In this document: positions 1-5,237 of the stretch, in pieces
How positions within the stretch are numbered: position 1 is the first letter of the stretch
Layout of the letters: the number at the start of each line of letters is the position of its first letter
Assembly: GCA_035693105.1 (NCBI GenBank)
Contig: DASSHC010000369.1
Coordinates: forward strand, 1 to 6,702
From: DASSHC01 sp035693105
GTDB taxonomy: Bacteria > Chloroflexota > Chloroflexia > Thermomicrobiales > Thermomicrobiaceae
Reading direction: 5' to 3'
Length of the DNA stretch: 6,702 nucleotides
Program-made: the position numbers and the translations under genes
Notes under the pieces: model-generated
Databases searched by the model: none
Told to the model about the DNA's origin: nothing
The model's input: only the letters and a program-made list of their open reading frames with translations

Positions 1-308
1 CGAGACGCGCTGCCGGAGATGACCCGTGGCGTGAGGAGCCGCAGCATCCAGCGCACGTCGGTCGCGGCCACGAAGTGCAGCGTACCGCGCATCGGCCAGG
101 TGCGCACGATCGAGCCATCCATCAGCGCCCGCTCGATGTCGGCCTCGGTGCCGCCGGGGAGGCGCAGGCCGACAGCCCATCTGGCGCCGATGAAGTCCTG
201 CGCCTGGATAGCGCCGAGCGATGCCACGACCTCGGCCGGTGTCCAGCCGCGCGGGTGCGCGATCCCTAAATTGTTCAGGCGCTGGCGAGCGATGTCGTGT
301 GTGCTCAT
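1..308 (-). CDS. Winged-helix HTH_42 family protein, AlkZ/YcaQ-like (3' end cut by window)
   Basis: Reading the minus strand from the ATG at 308 gives 102 uninterrupted residues that run off the left edge, so only the N-terminal part is visible. The segments AIQAQDF (33-39), VRTWPMRGTLHFV (68-80) and WMLRLLTPRVI (87-97) are typical of the winged-helix family PF06224 (HTH_42, formerly DUF1006). This family includes E. coli YcaQ/AlkX and Streptomyces AlkZ, DNA glycosylases that unhook interstrand cross-links. The visible Q35-A36-Q37 fits the QxQ catalytic motif of the AlkZ type (YcaQ types have QxD), and W71-P-M-R-G-T-L-H-F is the usual conserved block. The full family length is about 350-400 residues. 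No Shine-Dalgarno precedes the ATG, and a -10 element lies so close that the mRNA is probably leaderless. It diverges from an MFS transporter. Family membership is secure; DNA-repair activity is inference, because many members are uncharacterised. Confidence 0.88.
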   Translation of the reverse strand, partial: MSTHDIARQRLNNLGIAHPRGWTPAEVVASLGAIQAQDFIGARWAVGLRLPGGTEADIERALMDGSIVRTWPMRGTLHFVAATDVRWMLRLLTPRVISGSAS

Positions 309-316
309 GGTCGCTG

Positions 317-345
317 AGTATAGCGGCACGGAGCCGCCGAATCAC
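317..345 (-). promoter_or_regulatory. Promoter of the HTH_42 gene, probably leaderless
   Basis: On the minus strand, TATACT (322-317) is a five-of-six match to the -10 consensus. GTGATT (345-340) stands 17 bases upstream as a weak -35. Transcription would begin near 310, one or two bases before the ATG at 308. The absence of a purine-rich ribosome site between -10 and ATG agrees with a leaderless transcript. Assigned by eye only. Confidence 0.5.
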
Positions 346-346
346 C

Positions 347-375
347 TTGACGCTGGCCGGGCGCTCGCGTAGGGT
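347..375 (+). promoter_or_regulatory. Promoter of the MFS transporter gene
   Basis: TTGACG (347-352, five of six to the -35 consensus) is followed after exactly 17 bases by TAGGGT (370-375), a weak -10 of the kind common in GC-rich genomes. The predicted start near 382 leaves a leader of about 55 bases before the TTG start codon at 437. It lies back to back with the minus-strand promoter at 317-345. Confidence 0.45.
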
Positions 376-436
376 TGCCGGCCAGCGGGAGCGCCGGGGA
401 AGCGCGCAACAGAGACGACGATCGGAGCAGACCGGG

Positions 437-1651
437 TTGGCCAGAAGCGACGCCGCACACGCTCCGGCCCGCAGCGTGGTGCGCAATCGCCCGCTGATGA
501 CGCTCTTCTTCGGGCATCTCACCATCGACCTCTACGCCGGGCTCCTGCCGATCCTCTACCCGGTCCTCTCGCGGCGCTTCACGCTGGATCTGGCCACGGT
601 CGGACTGCTGACGCTGGCATATAGCGGCGTCGGCTCGGTCTCGCAGCCGCTCTTCGGCTGGCTGGCCGACCGCTACGGCACGCGGCTGACCGGCTTCGCG
701 CTGGCCTGGACCGCCTGCACCTTTGCCGCGATCGCCTTCGCGCCGACCTTCACGGTCGTGCTGGTGCTGGCCGGGGCGGCCGGGCTCGGCTCGGGCGCCT
801 TCCACCCCTTCGGCGCGCTGAACGCCAATGCGGTCATCCCCGACCGGCAGCGCAACTCGGCCATGTCGATCTATGCCTCGGGCGGCACCGTCGGCTTCGC
901 CATCGGCCCGCTGATCGGCGTGGCGCTCTTGGCGGCCTTCGGCATGCACGGCATCGCGGCCATGATCCTGCCCGGCGCGCTGATCGCCGTCTGGCTCCTC
1001 TACGAGATGCGCACCATCGCGGTCAAGTCGCGCCGGCACGGCGGCCAGGGCTTCGGCGCGGTGGCGCCGATCCCGCTGGTGCCGATCGCGGCGGTCATCC
1101 TGGTGATGATGGCGCGCTCCTGGACCATGTCGAGCATCCAGGCCTACGTGCCGATCTGGTACGAGCAGCTCGGCTACAGCAAGTCGTTCTACGGCTCGCT
1201 GGCCACCGCGGTGACGCTGGCCAGCGCGGCCGGCACGCTCGGTCTGGGCAGCGTGGCCGACCGCCACGGGCGGCGTGCGCTGATCGCCGGCTCGCTGGTG
1301 CTGACCATCCCCAGTCTCCTCCTCTTCGCCCAGTTCACCGGGCCGATCGCCTTCCTGACCGGTTCGCTGGTCGGGCTCATCGCCGCCTCCTCGGCGCCGC
1401 TGCTGCTGGTCATGGCGCAGCAACTGATGCGCGGGCGGGCCGGCATCGCCTCCGGTCTGATCCTCGGCCTCGGCTTCGTCACCGGCGCCATCGGCGTGCC
1501 GATCACCGGCGCGGTGGCCGACGCCGTCGGCATTCAGACGGCGATGCGCCTGCAAGTCATCGTGGTGCTGATCGCCATCCCGCTGGCGCTCCTCTTGCCC
1601 AGCGAGCGCCGCTTCCGCGAGCTGGAGCAGGCCGGCGCGCGGGCGGCCTAG
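437..1651 (+). CDS. MFS transporter, fosmidomycin-resistance (Fsr)-like
   Basis: This is a 404-residue inner-membrane transporter of the major facilitator superfamily, length typical for the family. Hydrophobic segments fill residues 20-390, split into two halves by a polar loop around 191-208 (MRTIAVKSRRHGGQ). Each half carries a motif-A-like loop: G74-W-L-A-D78-R-Y-G-T-R and G271-S-V-A-D275-R-H-G-R-R. The segment G118-S-G-A-F-H-P124, followed by SIYASGGTVGFAIGP (144-158), is characteristic of the Fsr branch, which exports fosmidomycin and other compounds by proton antiport. The substrate here is unknown. The frame is open further upstream, but that translation is arginine-rich junk that crosses the promoter and the opposing gene. 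I chose TTG at 437 because GGAG at 424-427 sits 9 bases before it; GTG at 476 and ATG at 497 lack such a site. A short hairpin (CGCTT/AAGCG, 1652-1666) directly follows the stop. Confidence 0.88.
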   Translation: MARSDAAHAPARSVVRNRPLMTLFFGHLTIDLYAGLLPILYPVLSRRFTLDLATVGLLTLAYSGVGSVSQPLFGWLADRYGTRLTGFALAWTACTFAAIAFAPTFTVVLVLAGAAGLGSGAFHPFGALNANAVIPDRQRNSAMSIYASGGTVGFAIGPLIGVALLAAFGMHGIAAMILPGALIAVWLLYEMRTIAVKSRRHGGQGFGAVAPIPLVPIAAVILVMMARSWTMSSIQAYVPIWYEQLGYSKSFYGSLATAVTLASAAGTLGLGSVADRHGRRALIAGSLVLTIPSLLLFAQFTGPIAFLTGSLVGLIAASSAPLLLVMAQQLMRGRAGIASGLILGLGFVTGAIGVPITGAVADAVGIQTAMRLQVIVVLIAIPLALLLPSERRFRELEQAGARAA

Positions 1652-1733
1652 CGCTTCGGTCAAGCGATGCGCCGCAGGGGAACTTCGGAGCGCTGCATAG
1701 ATCCCGAACCGCTCCCAGGTCAGCCTGAGCCGT
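1652..1733. other. Intergenic stretch after the MFS gene
   Basis: There is no coding signal here. A small hairpin, CGCTT-cggtc-AAGCG (1652-1666), starts at the base after the MFS stop and lacks a T run, so it is at best a weak terminator. CAGGGGAACTTCGG (1675-1688) and GTCAGCCTGAGCCG (1720-1733) resemble worn fragments of the two arms of the palindromic repeat that follows. Older copies may therefore have decayed here, but the similarity is short. Confidence 0.4.
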
Positions 1734-1847
1734 CCCCCCTGTCATCTTGAGCCGCAGCGAAGGATCTCTCACCAGCCTGGAGCGGCACCGCCCGTGTCAG
1801 ACAGGGGAGATCCTTCGGTTGCGGCCTCAGGATGACAGAGGGGGGGG
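1734..1847. repeat. Long imperfect palindromic repeat (MITE/REP-like), copy 1
   Basis: The left arm at 1734-1768 (CCCCCCTGTCATCTTGAG, then CCGCAGCGAAGGATCTC) is the near-perfect reverse complement of the right arm at 1807-1847 (GAGATCCTTCGG, then TTGCGGCCTCAGGATGACAG and a G run). The arms differ by one substitution each side of the GAG core and three small indels. The 38-base centre is 1769-1806. The transcript would fold into a long stem-loop. The core (GTCATCCTGAGC and GAAGGATCTC) resembles dispersed repeats I recall from Chloroflexota and other genomes, but copy number cannot be seen here. No transposase and no target duplication were found. It lies between a transporter and a small membrane-protein gene, and may also stop readthrough from the transporter. 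Confidence 0.75.
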
Positions 1848-1848
1848 C

Positions 1849-1919
1849 GAAGGATCTCTTCTGTCGTGCAAGAGTCGGAGCATGCCAGGCAGGGGAGATG
1901 CTTCGGCCGCGGCCTCATC
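1849..1919. repeat. Second, truncated copy of the palindromic repeat
   Basis: GAAGGATCTC (1849-1858) repeats the inner end of the left arm of copy 1. CAGGGGAGATGCTTCGG (1890-1906) plus CCGCGGCCTCATC (1907-1919) repeats the right arm, including the flanking CAGGGGAGAT, with a few substitutions. The outer part of the left arm (GTCATCCTGAGCCGC) is missing and appears replaced by the G run that ends copy 1. The arrangement is full left, full right, short left, full right, which suggests a second insertion or a partial duplication. The centre sequence (1859-1894) does not match the centre of copy 1. Confidence 0.6.
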
Positions 1920-1954
1920 CGTTGACCGGCTCCGGACGACCGGAGGGAAGACAG

Positions 1955-1963
1955 TGGTATGCT
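1955..1963 (+). promoter_or_regulatory. Extended -10 promoter of the small membrane-protein gene
   Basis: TGG-TATGCT (1955-1963) fits the extended -10 form TGnTATnnT; no good -35 is visible at 16-18 bases upstream. Transcription would start near 1970, exactly at the GGAGG ribosome site (1970-1974), giving a leader of about 13 bases. This favours the ATG at 1983 over the in-frame ATG at 1959, which overlaps the -10 itself. Confidence 0.4.
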
Positions 1964-1982
1964 CGCCGCGGAGGCCGCGCCC

Positions 1983-2108
1983 ATGCGCCTGCGAGAGCAA
2001 GACCCCTGGCTTATCGGCTGTCTTCTGGTGCTCGTGCTGCTGATCGTGGCGGTCGTCGGCACGGTGGTTGTCCTGCTGGCCGTCCGCACCGGCGGGGTCA
2101 TGGTATGA
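1983..2108 (+). CDS. Small single-pass membrane protein, 41 residues
   Basis: I do not recognise this gene. It would encode MRLREQDPW followed by an unbroken hydrophobic stretch (about residues 10-34: Leu/Val/Ile/Ala with two Gly and one Cys, C13), then a short tail RTGGVMV. This is one transmembrane helix with a charged N-terminus (R2, R4, E5, D7). Coding status rests on three things: GGAGG (1970-1974) placed 8 bases before the ATG, an extended -10 just upstream, and a composition expected of a small membrane protein rather than of random GC-rich DNA. An in-frame ATG at 1959 would add 8 residues but has no ribosome site. Such proteins often modulate a larger membrane partner, but no partner is indicated here: the upstream transporter is separated by repeats and the downstream genes run the other way. 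It ends four bases before the hairpin at 2112. Confidence 0.6.
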   Translation: MRLREQDPWLIGCLLVLVLLIVAVVGTVVVLLAVRTGGVMV

Positions 2109-2145
2109 AAAGGCCGGCGAGCGCGTGGGGGCAATCTCGCCGGCC
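2108..2145 (-). terminator. Intrinsic terminator of the SnoaL-like operon
   Basis: GGCCGGCGAG (2112-2121) and CTCGCCGGCC (2136-2145) form a perfect 10-bp stem with a 14-base loop. Read on the minus strand the stem is followed directly by TTTT (2111-2108), so it fits termination of the operon whose last stop is at 2182, 36 bases before the hairpin. On the plus strand AAAA (2146-2149) follows instead, making it a poor terminator for the small gene ending at 2108, though the hairpin itself could still affect that transcript. Confidence 0.65.
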
Positions 2146-2181
2146 AAAAGGTGGGGTGGGGGAAGCAAGTGTGTTCGCGGT

Positions 2182-2589
2182 TTAGCCGGGCATGACCCCG
2201 AGCTGCCGCAGCATGCCGGCGAAGTCCGCCTGGATCCACTGCTCGGCGATCTTGCCGTCGGTGATGCGGAAGAGGTTGTGCGAGGCGATCTCGACCGGGC
2301 GCCCGGTCGGCGGCATCCCTTGCAGGCTGCCGCGATTCGTGCCCCGGATCGTCAGCCGCGCCGCCGCCTTGCCATCCTCGGCGAGCGCGATCTCCAGCGT
2401 ATGCGATACGTCCGGAAAGGCGCCGAAGAAGCCGTTCATCCAGCTGCAGTAGCCGTCGGCGTCCAGCGGGCCGGGCGCGCCGGGGGCGTGGGCCTGGAAG
2501 CCGGGCGCCAGGCAGGACCGGACGCGGCCGAGATCCTGGGCGTCGACCGCGGCGAAGAGCTCACCAAGAAGCGTTCTCGTCTGCGACAT
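2182..2589 (-). CDS. SnoaL-like / ester cyclase family protein (second of tandem pair)
   Basis: A 135-residue protein of the SnoaL-like polyketide-cyclase group (NTF2-like cone fold), cytoplasmic, usual length. The N-terminal helices (LLGELFAAVDAQDLGRV, 7-23), the FPDVSHTLE strand (58-66), RGTNRGSLQGMPPTGRPVE (82-100) and the C-terminal FRITDGKIAEQWIQADFAG (107-125) follow the family pattern. H104 and D122 fall where the active-site His and Asp of SnoaL cyclases lie. The substrate is unknown; members include cyclases, hydrolases and proteins without known activity. ATG at 2589 is chosen because GGAG stands 6 bases before it. An ATG at 2613 overlaps the upstream stop as ATGA and would add 8 residues, allowing translational coupling. 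It is co-transcribed with its paralogue upstream and ends at the 2112-2145 terminator. Confidence 0.85.
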   Translation of the reverse strand: MSQTRTLLGELFAAVDAQDLGRVRSCLAPGFQAHAPGAPGPLDADGYCSWMNGFFGAFPDVSHTLEIALAEDGKAAARLTIRGTNRGSLQGMPPTGRPVEIASHNLFRITDGKIAEQWIQADFAGMLRQLGVMPG

Positions 2590-2609
2590 GCCTGGCTCCA
2601 ATCTCCCCA

Positions 2610-3023
2610 TCATCCCTGCGCGACACCCAACTGCCGCAGCAGCCCGAGCAGGTCGAGCTGCGCCCAGTTCTCGATCGCCTGGCCATCCTCCAACCGCCAG
2701 ATGTCGATGTACTCGATGGCGACCGCCCTGCCAGTGGCGGGGATGCCCATGAACTCACCCTGGTGCGTGCCGCGCACGGTGCCACGAGTCGCGACGCGGT
2801 CGTCCTGGCCGACGACCTCCGCCAGCTCGACGCGCATGTCGGGGAAGGCCGCGGTGAACATCGCGATGACATCTTTGAAGCCCGCCGGTCCCGTAGCCGG
2901 GGCGGGCCAGGAGTAGTTGATGTAGCGCGGGCTGAGCAACTCGTCGAAGACCTCCGCGCGCCGCGCGTTGATCCCCTCGTCCAGGCCGCGCCGGATCAAC
3001 GCCTTGTTCGCCTCGACCCCCAT
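2610..3023 (-). CDS. SnoaL-like / ester cyclase family protein (first of tandem pair)
   Basis: A 137-residue NTF2-like protein of the SnoaL/ester-cyclase type. Recognisable blocks are LIRRGLDEGINARRAEVFDE (9-28), FPDMRVELAEVVGQDDRVA (60-78), RGTHQGEFMGIPATGRAV (84-101) and IWRLEDGQAIENWAQLDLLG (108-127). The C-terminus LLRQLGV is shared with the next gene, and the region from RGT to the end aligns without large gaps, so the two are tandem paralogues. Here the residue at the position of the paralogue's H104 is E104, while the Asp (D124) is kept, so the two are unlikely to have the same chemistry. GGAGGAG placed 6 bases before the ATG at 3023 decides the start; the frame is open to 3101 but upstream residues do not fit the family. 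The stop lies 20 bases before the next start. It diverges from the peptidase gene. Confidence 0.87.
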   Translation of the reverse strand: MGVEANKALIRRGLDEGINARRAEVFDELLSPRYINYSWPAPATGPAGFKDVIAMFTAAFPDMRVELAEVVGQDDRVATRGTVRGTHQGEFMGIPATGRAVAIEYIDIWRLEDGQAIENWAQLDLLGLLRQLGVAQG

Positions 3024-3093
3024 GGTGCTCTCCTCCGGCATCGGTGCTGGTCCGATGGCTCCATTCTCCGCGGCGCGCGGCCCCGTCACCAGT

Positions 3094-3118
3094 TCAATCA
3101 CTGCTCAATCGCTGCTCA
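3094..3118. repeat. Two tandem 11-bp repeats, candidate operator
   Basis: TCAATCACTGC (3094-3104) is followed head to tail by TCAATCGCTGC (3105-3115) and a further TCA. The units differ at one base. The 11-bp period puts both on the same face of the helix, as in sites bound by paired regulator subunits. They lie in the gap between the divergent SnoaL-like and peptidase genes, ending 20 bases before the peptidase -10 and covering its -35 region. No regulator gene is adjacent, so the role is inference. Confidence 0.45.
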
Positions 3119-3135
3119 GTTTCGCGGCTTCCGCG

Positions 3136-3144
3136 TGCTATCAT
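3136..3144 (+). promoter_or_regulatory. Extended -10 promoter of the S9 peptidase gene
   Basis: TGC-TATCAT (3136-3144) is an extended -10 with five of six bases matching TATAAT. The -35 position (around 3116-3121, TCAGTT) is poor and borders the tandem 11-bp repeats, which would suit activator-dependent initiation. The predicted start is near 3151, giving a leader of about 70 bases that is GC-rich and can form short hairpins around 3170-3203. Confidence 0.45.
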
Positions 3145-3220
3145 CGACAGCCCGCGAGGATTGGCTGCCCAGCGCCGGCGCACCGTCGGCGACGCCGGGC
3201 GCGACAGGAGGATGACTCTG

Positions 3221-5176
3221 ATGAAGCAGCGGATCAGCCCGGCGGCGTTCGTCTACGATCTCCAGCAGCCCAGCGACCCCCAGCTCTCGCCCGACGGCGC
3301 GCGCCTCGTCTACACCGTGACGCGCGTCGACCCCGAGAGCAAGAAGACCACCAGCCAGCTCTGGCTCCGCGACCGCGCGGGCGGCAATGCGCGCCAACTG
3401 ACCCAGGAGGGCGAGAAGAACAGCGGCGCGCGCTGGTCGCCCGATGGCGCGTCGATCGCCTTCGTCTCCGAGCGAGTCAAGGCGCCGGCCAAGAGCGGCA
3501 TCTTCGTCCTGCCGGTCGGGCAGCCGGGCGAGGCGCGCCAGCTCACCTCCCACAACCAGGCGATCGGCGAGTTGGCCTGGTCGCCCGACGGCGCGACCAT
3601 CGCCTACACCACCACCTTCGATCCCGCGAACCCCGGCGAGGAGCCGCCCAAGGAGGGCGAGCCGGCGGCAGTGCGCGTGACCCGGCGGCTCGACTACAAG
3701 ATGGACGGGCGCGGCTGGCTCGGCGACGTGCGCAAGCAGGTCTGGACCGTCGACGTCGCCTCGGGCGAGCGCACGATGCGCACGAGTGAGCCGGTCGATC
3801 ACAGCCAGCCGCTCTGGTCGCCGGACGGGCGCACACTGGCCCTGCGCAAGCAGGCGCCCGACGGCTGGACCAGCTTCATCGCGCTGCTCGACCTCGCCTC
3901 GGGCGAGCAGCGCCGGGCCGGCGACGTGGTCGGCACGCACCCCTCGGCCGCCTGGTCGCCCGACGGCAGCCAACTGCTGATCACCGGCGACCCCGAGCAC
4001 AGCTACCAGCCCGACCTCTTTCTCGTCGATGTGGCCAGCAACGCGACGCACCGCCTCAGCGACGACCTGCCGATCCTGCCGGTCGAGGGGATGGGCGAGA
4101 CGGCCCTGGCCTGGCTCGACGAGCGGTACGTGCTCATCAACGCCGCCGAGCACGCGCGCCACGGCCTCTACCGGCTCGACGTCGAGACCGGGCGCGTCGA
4201 GTGCCTGGCGAGCGGCGACGCCAGCACCGTCGGGCTGAGCCTGGACGAGGGGCGGCGCTTCGTGGCGCAGGCGCGGACCAGCTTCGAGTCACCCGGCGAG
4301 ATCGCCGTCTCCGACCTGCGCGAGGGGAGCACCGCCACGGTCACCAGCCTGAACGGCGAGCTGACCGAGGCGGCCGGGCCGGCCGGCTGGGAGCGCTTCG
4401 AGCTAGAACGGGGCGGCTTCACCATCGAGTCCTGGCTGCTCAAGCCGGCCGACTACGACCCGGCGCGCCGCTACCCGGTGGTGCTGATGATCCACGGCGG
4501 GCCGAACGGCTTCTTCGGCTATCGCTTCCTGGCCAACCAGCAGTTGCTCGCCAACCACGGCTATCTCGTCGTGCTGCCCAACCCGCGCGGCTCGACCTCC
4601 TATGGCCGCGAGTTCTCGGTCCAGGTGCTCGGCGACCGGGGCGGCGAGGACTACCTCGACCTGATGGCGGTCGCCGACCACGTCGCGGCCCGGCCCGACG
4701 TCGACCCCGCGCGCGTCGGCATCTACGGCTACAGCTACGGCGGCTACATGACCTCCTGGATCCTCGGTCAGACCGACCGCTTCAAGGCCTGCGTCTGCGG
4801 GGCGCCCTCGGTCGACCTGACTTCGCAGTTCGGCACCAGCGACATCGGCTGGCACTACGACACCACCCAGTACCGCGCCCAGCCGCACGAGAACCCGGAC
4901 TGGTACCGCGCCCACTCCCCGCTGACCTACGCCCACCGCGCCACCACCCCCACGCTGCTGGTCAGCGGCGAGAGCGACCTGCGCTGCCCGACCAGCCAGG
5001 CCGAGGAGCTGTTCGTGGCGCTGAAGAAGGGCGGCTGCGAGGTCGAGTTCGTGCGCTACCCCGGCGTCGGCCACGGCTTCGCCAGCGCCGGCCCGGCGCA
5101 GTACCGCGAAGACTTCCTGACGCGCACGCTGGCCTGGTTCGACCGCTATCTCGGTGGGGGAGCCGGGCAGAGCTAG
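3221..5176 (+). CDS. S9 family serine peptidase (acylaminoacyl-peptidase / prolyl oligopeptidase type)
   Basis: A 651-residue cytoplasmic serine peptidase without signal peptide, full length for the S9C-type subfamily, likely to remove residues or dipeptides from short peptides. Residues about 1-370 form the beta-propeller gate, with TolB/PD40-type SPDG repeats at 23, 73, 121, 200 and 246 (four of them WSPDG). The alpha/beta hydrolase domain follows from about 400. H425-G-G-P is the oxyanion-hole loop, S505 lies in G503-Y-S-Y-G-G, D586 in SGESDLRCP, and H618 in GVGHGF. The Asp-His gap of 32 residues and Ser-Asp gap of 81 fit acylaminoacyl peptidases. The start is ATG 3221, 9 bases after AGGAGG (3206-3211); ATG 3212 abuts that site and is unlikely. 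It stands alone on its strand, with its own promoter at 3136-3144. The exact specificity (aminopeptidase, dipeptidyl or acyl-peptide) cannot be read from sequence. Confidence 0.95.
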   Translation: MKQRISPAAFVYDLQQPSDPQLSPDGARLVYTVTRVDPESKKTTSQLWLRDRAGGNARQLTQEGEKNSGARWSPDGASIAFVSERVKAPAKSGIFVLPVGQPGEARQLTSHNQAIGELAWSPDGATIAYTTTFDPANPGEEPPKEGEPAAVRVTRRLDYKMDGRGWLGDVRKQVWTVDVASGERTMRTSEPVDHSQPLWSPDGRTLALRKQAPDGWTSFIALLDLASGEQRRAGDVVGTHPSAAWSPDGSQLLITGDPEHSYQPDLFLVDVASNATHRLSDDLPILPVEGMGETALAWLDERYVLINAAEHARHGLYRLDVETGRVECLASGDASTVGLSLDEGRRFVAQARTSFESPGEIAVSDLREGSTATVTSLNGELTEAAGPAGWERFELERGGFTIESWLLKPADYDPARRYPVVLMIHGGPNGFFGYRFLANQQLLANHGYLVVLPNPRGSTSYGREFSVQVLGDRGGEDYLDLMAVADHVAARPDVDPARVGIYGYSYGGYMTSWILGQTDRFKACVCGAPSVDLTSQFGTSDIGWHYDTTQYRAQPHENPDWYRAHSPLTYAHRATTPTLLVSGESDLRCPTSQAEELFVALKKGGCEVEFVRYPGVGHGFASAGPAQYREDFLTRTLAWFDRYLGGGAGQS

Positions 5177-5196
5177 TCTCTGACGCCGTGTCGGCC

Positions 5197-5232
5197 GCGG
5201 CGGCGCTCCGGTTGGCTCCGGTACGCCGCCGC
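5197..5232. terminator. Stem-loop between convergent peptidase and TauE genes
   Basis: GCGGCGGCG (5197-5205) pairs perfectly with CGCCGCCGC (5224-5232), a 9-bp all-G/C stem around an 18-base loop that itself contains CTCCGGT twice. It lies 20 bases after the peptidase stop and 5 bases after the stop of the opposing permease gene. No T run follows on either strand, so it may act as a shared, factor-aided transcription stop; its activity as an intrinsic terminator is doubtful. Confidence 0.4.
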
Positions 5233-5237
5233 TCGCC

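Noticed and set aside
221..436. N-terminal extension of the MFS protein from ATG 221
   Set aside because: It would overlap the divergent HTH_42 gene and the promoter at 347-375, and the added residues are Arg/Ser-rich without membrane or family character.
305..1663. Long minus-strand open frame of 452 codons opposite the MFS gene
   Set aside because: Its product is Arg/Gln/Asp/His-rich low-complexity sequence without family motifs. It mirrors the codon pattern of the MFS gene, whose membrane segments and motif A are unmistakable.
1734..1919. Possible CRISPR array from the repeated GAAGGATCTC/GAGATCCTTC blocks
   Set aside because: The repeats alternate in orientation, are unevenly spaced and degenerate, and no cas gene is present; an inverted-repeat element fits better.
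1769..2239. Minus-strand open frames of 156 and 113 codons across the repeat region
   Set aside because: They run through the palindromic repeats and the terminator, have no family features and no ribosome site.
3024..3101. N-terminal extension of the first SnoaL-like protein from 3101
   Set aside because: The extra 26 residues do not match the family and GGAGGAG points to ATG 3023.
3116..4162. Minus-strand open frame of 348 codons, and others opposite the peptidase gene (e.g. 4403-5437)
   Set aside because: They are antisense shadows in a GC-rich genome; the opposite strand encodes a complete S9 peptidase with propeller repeats and catalytic triad.
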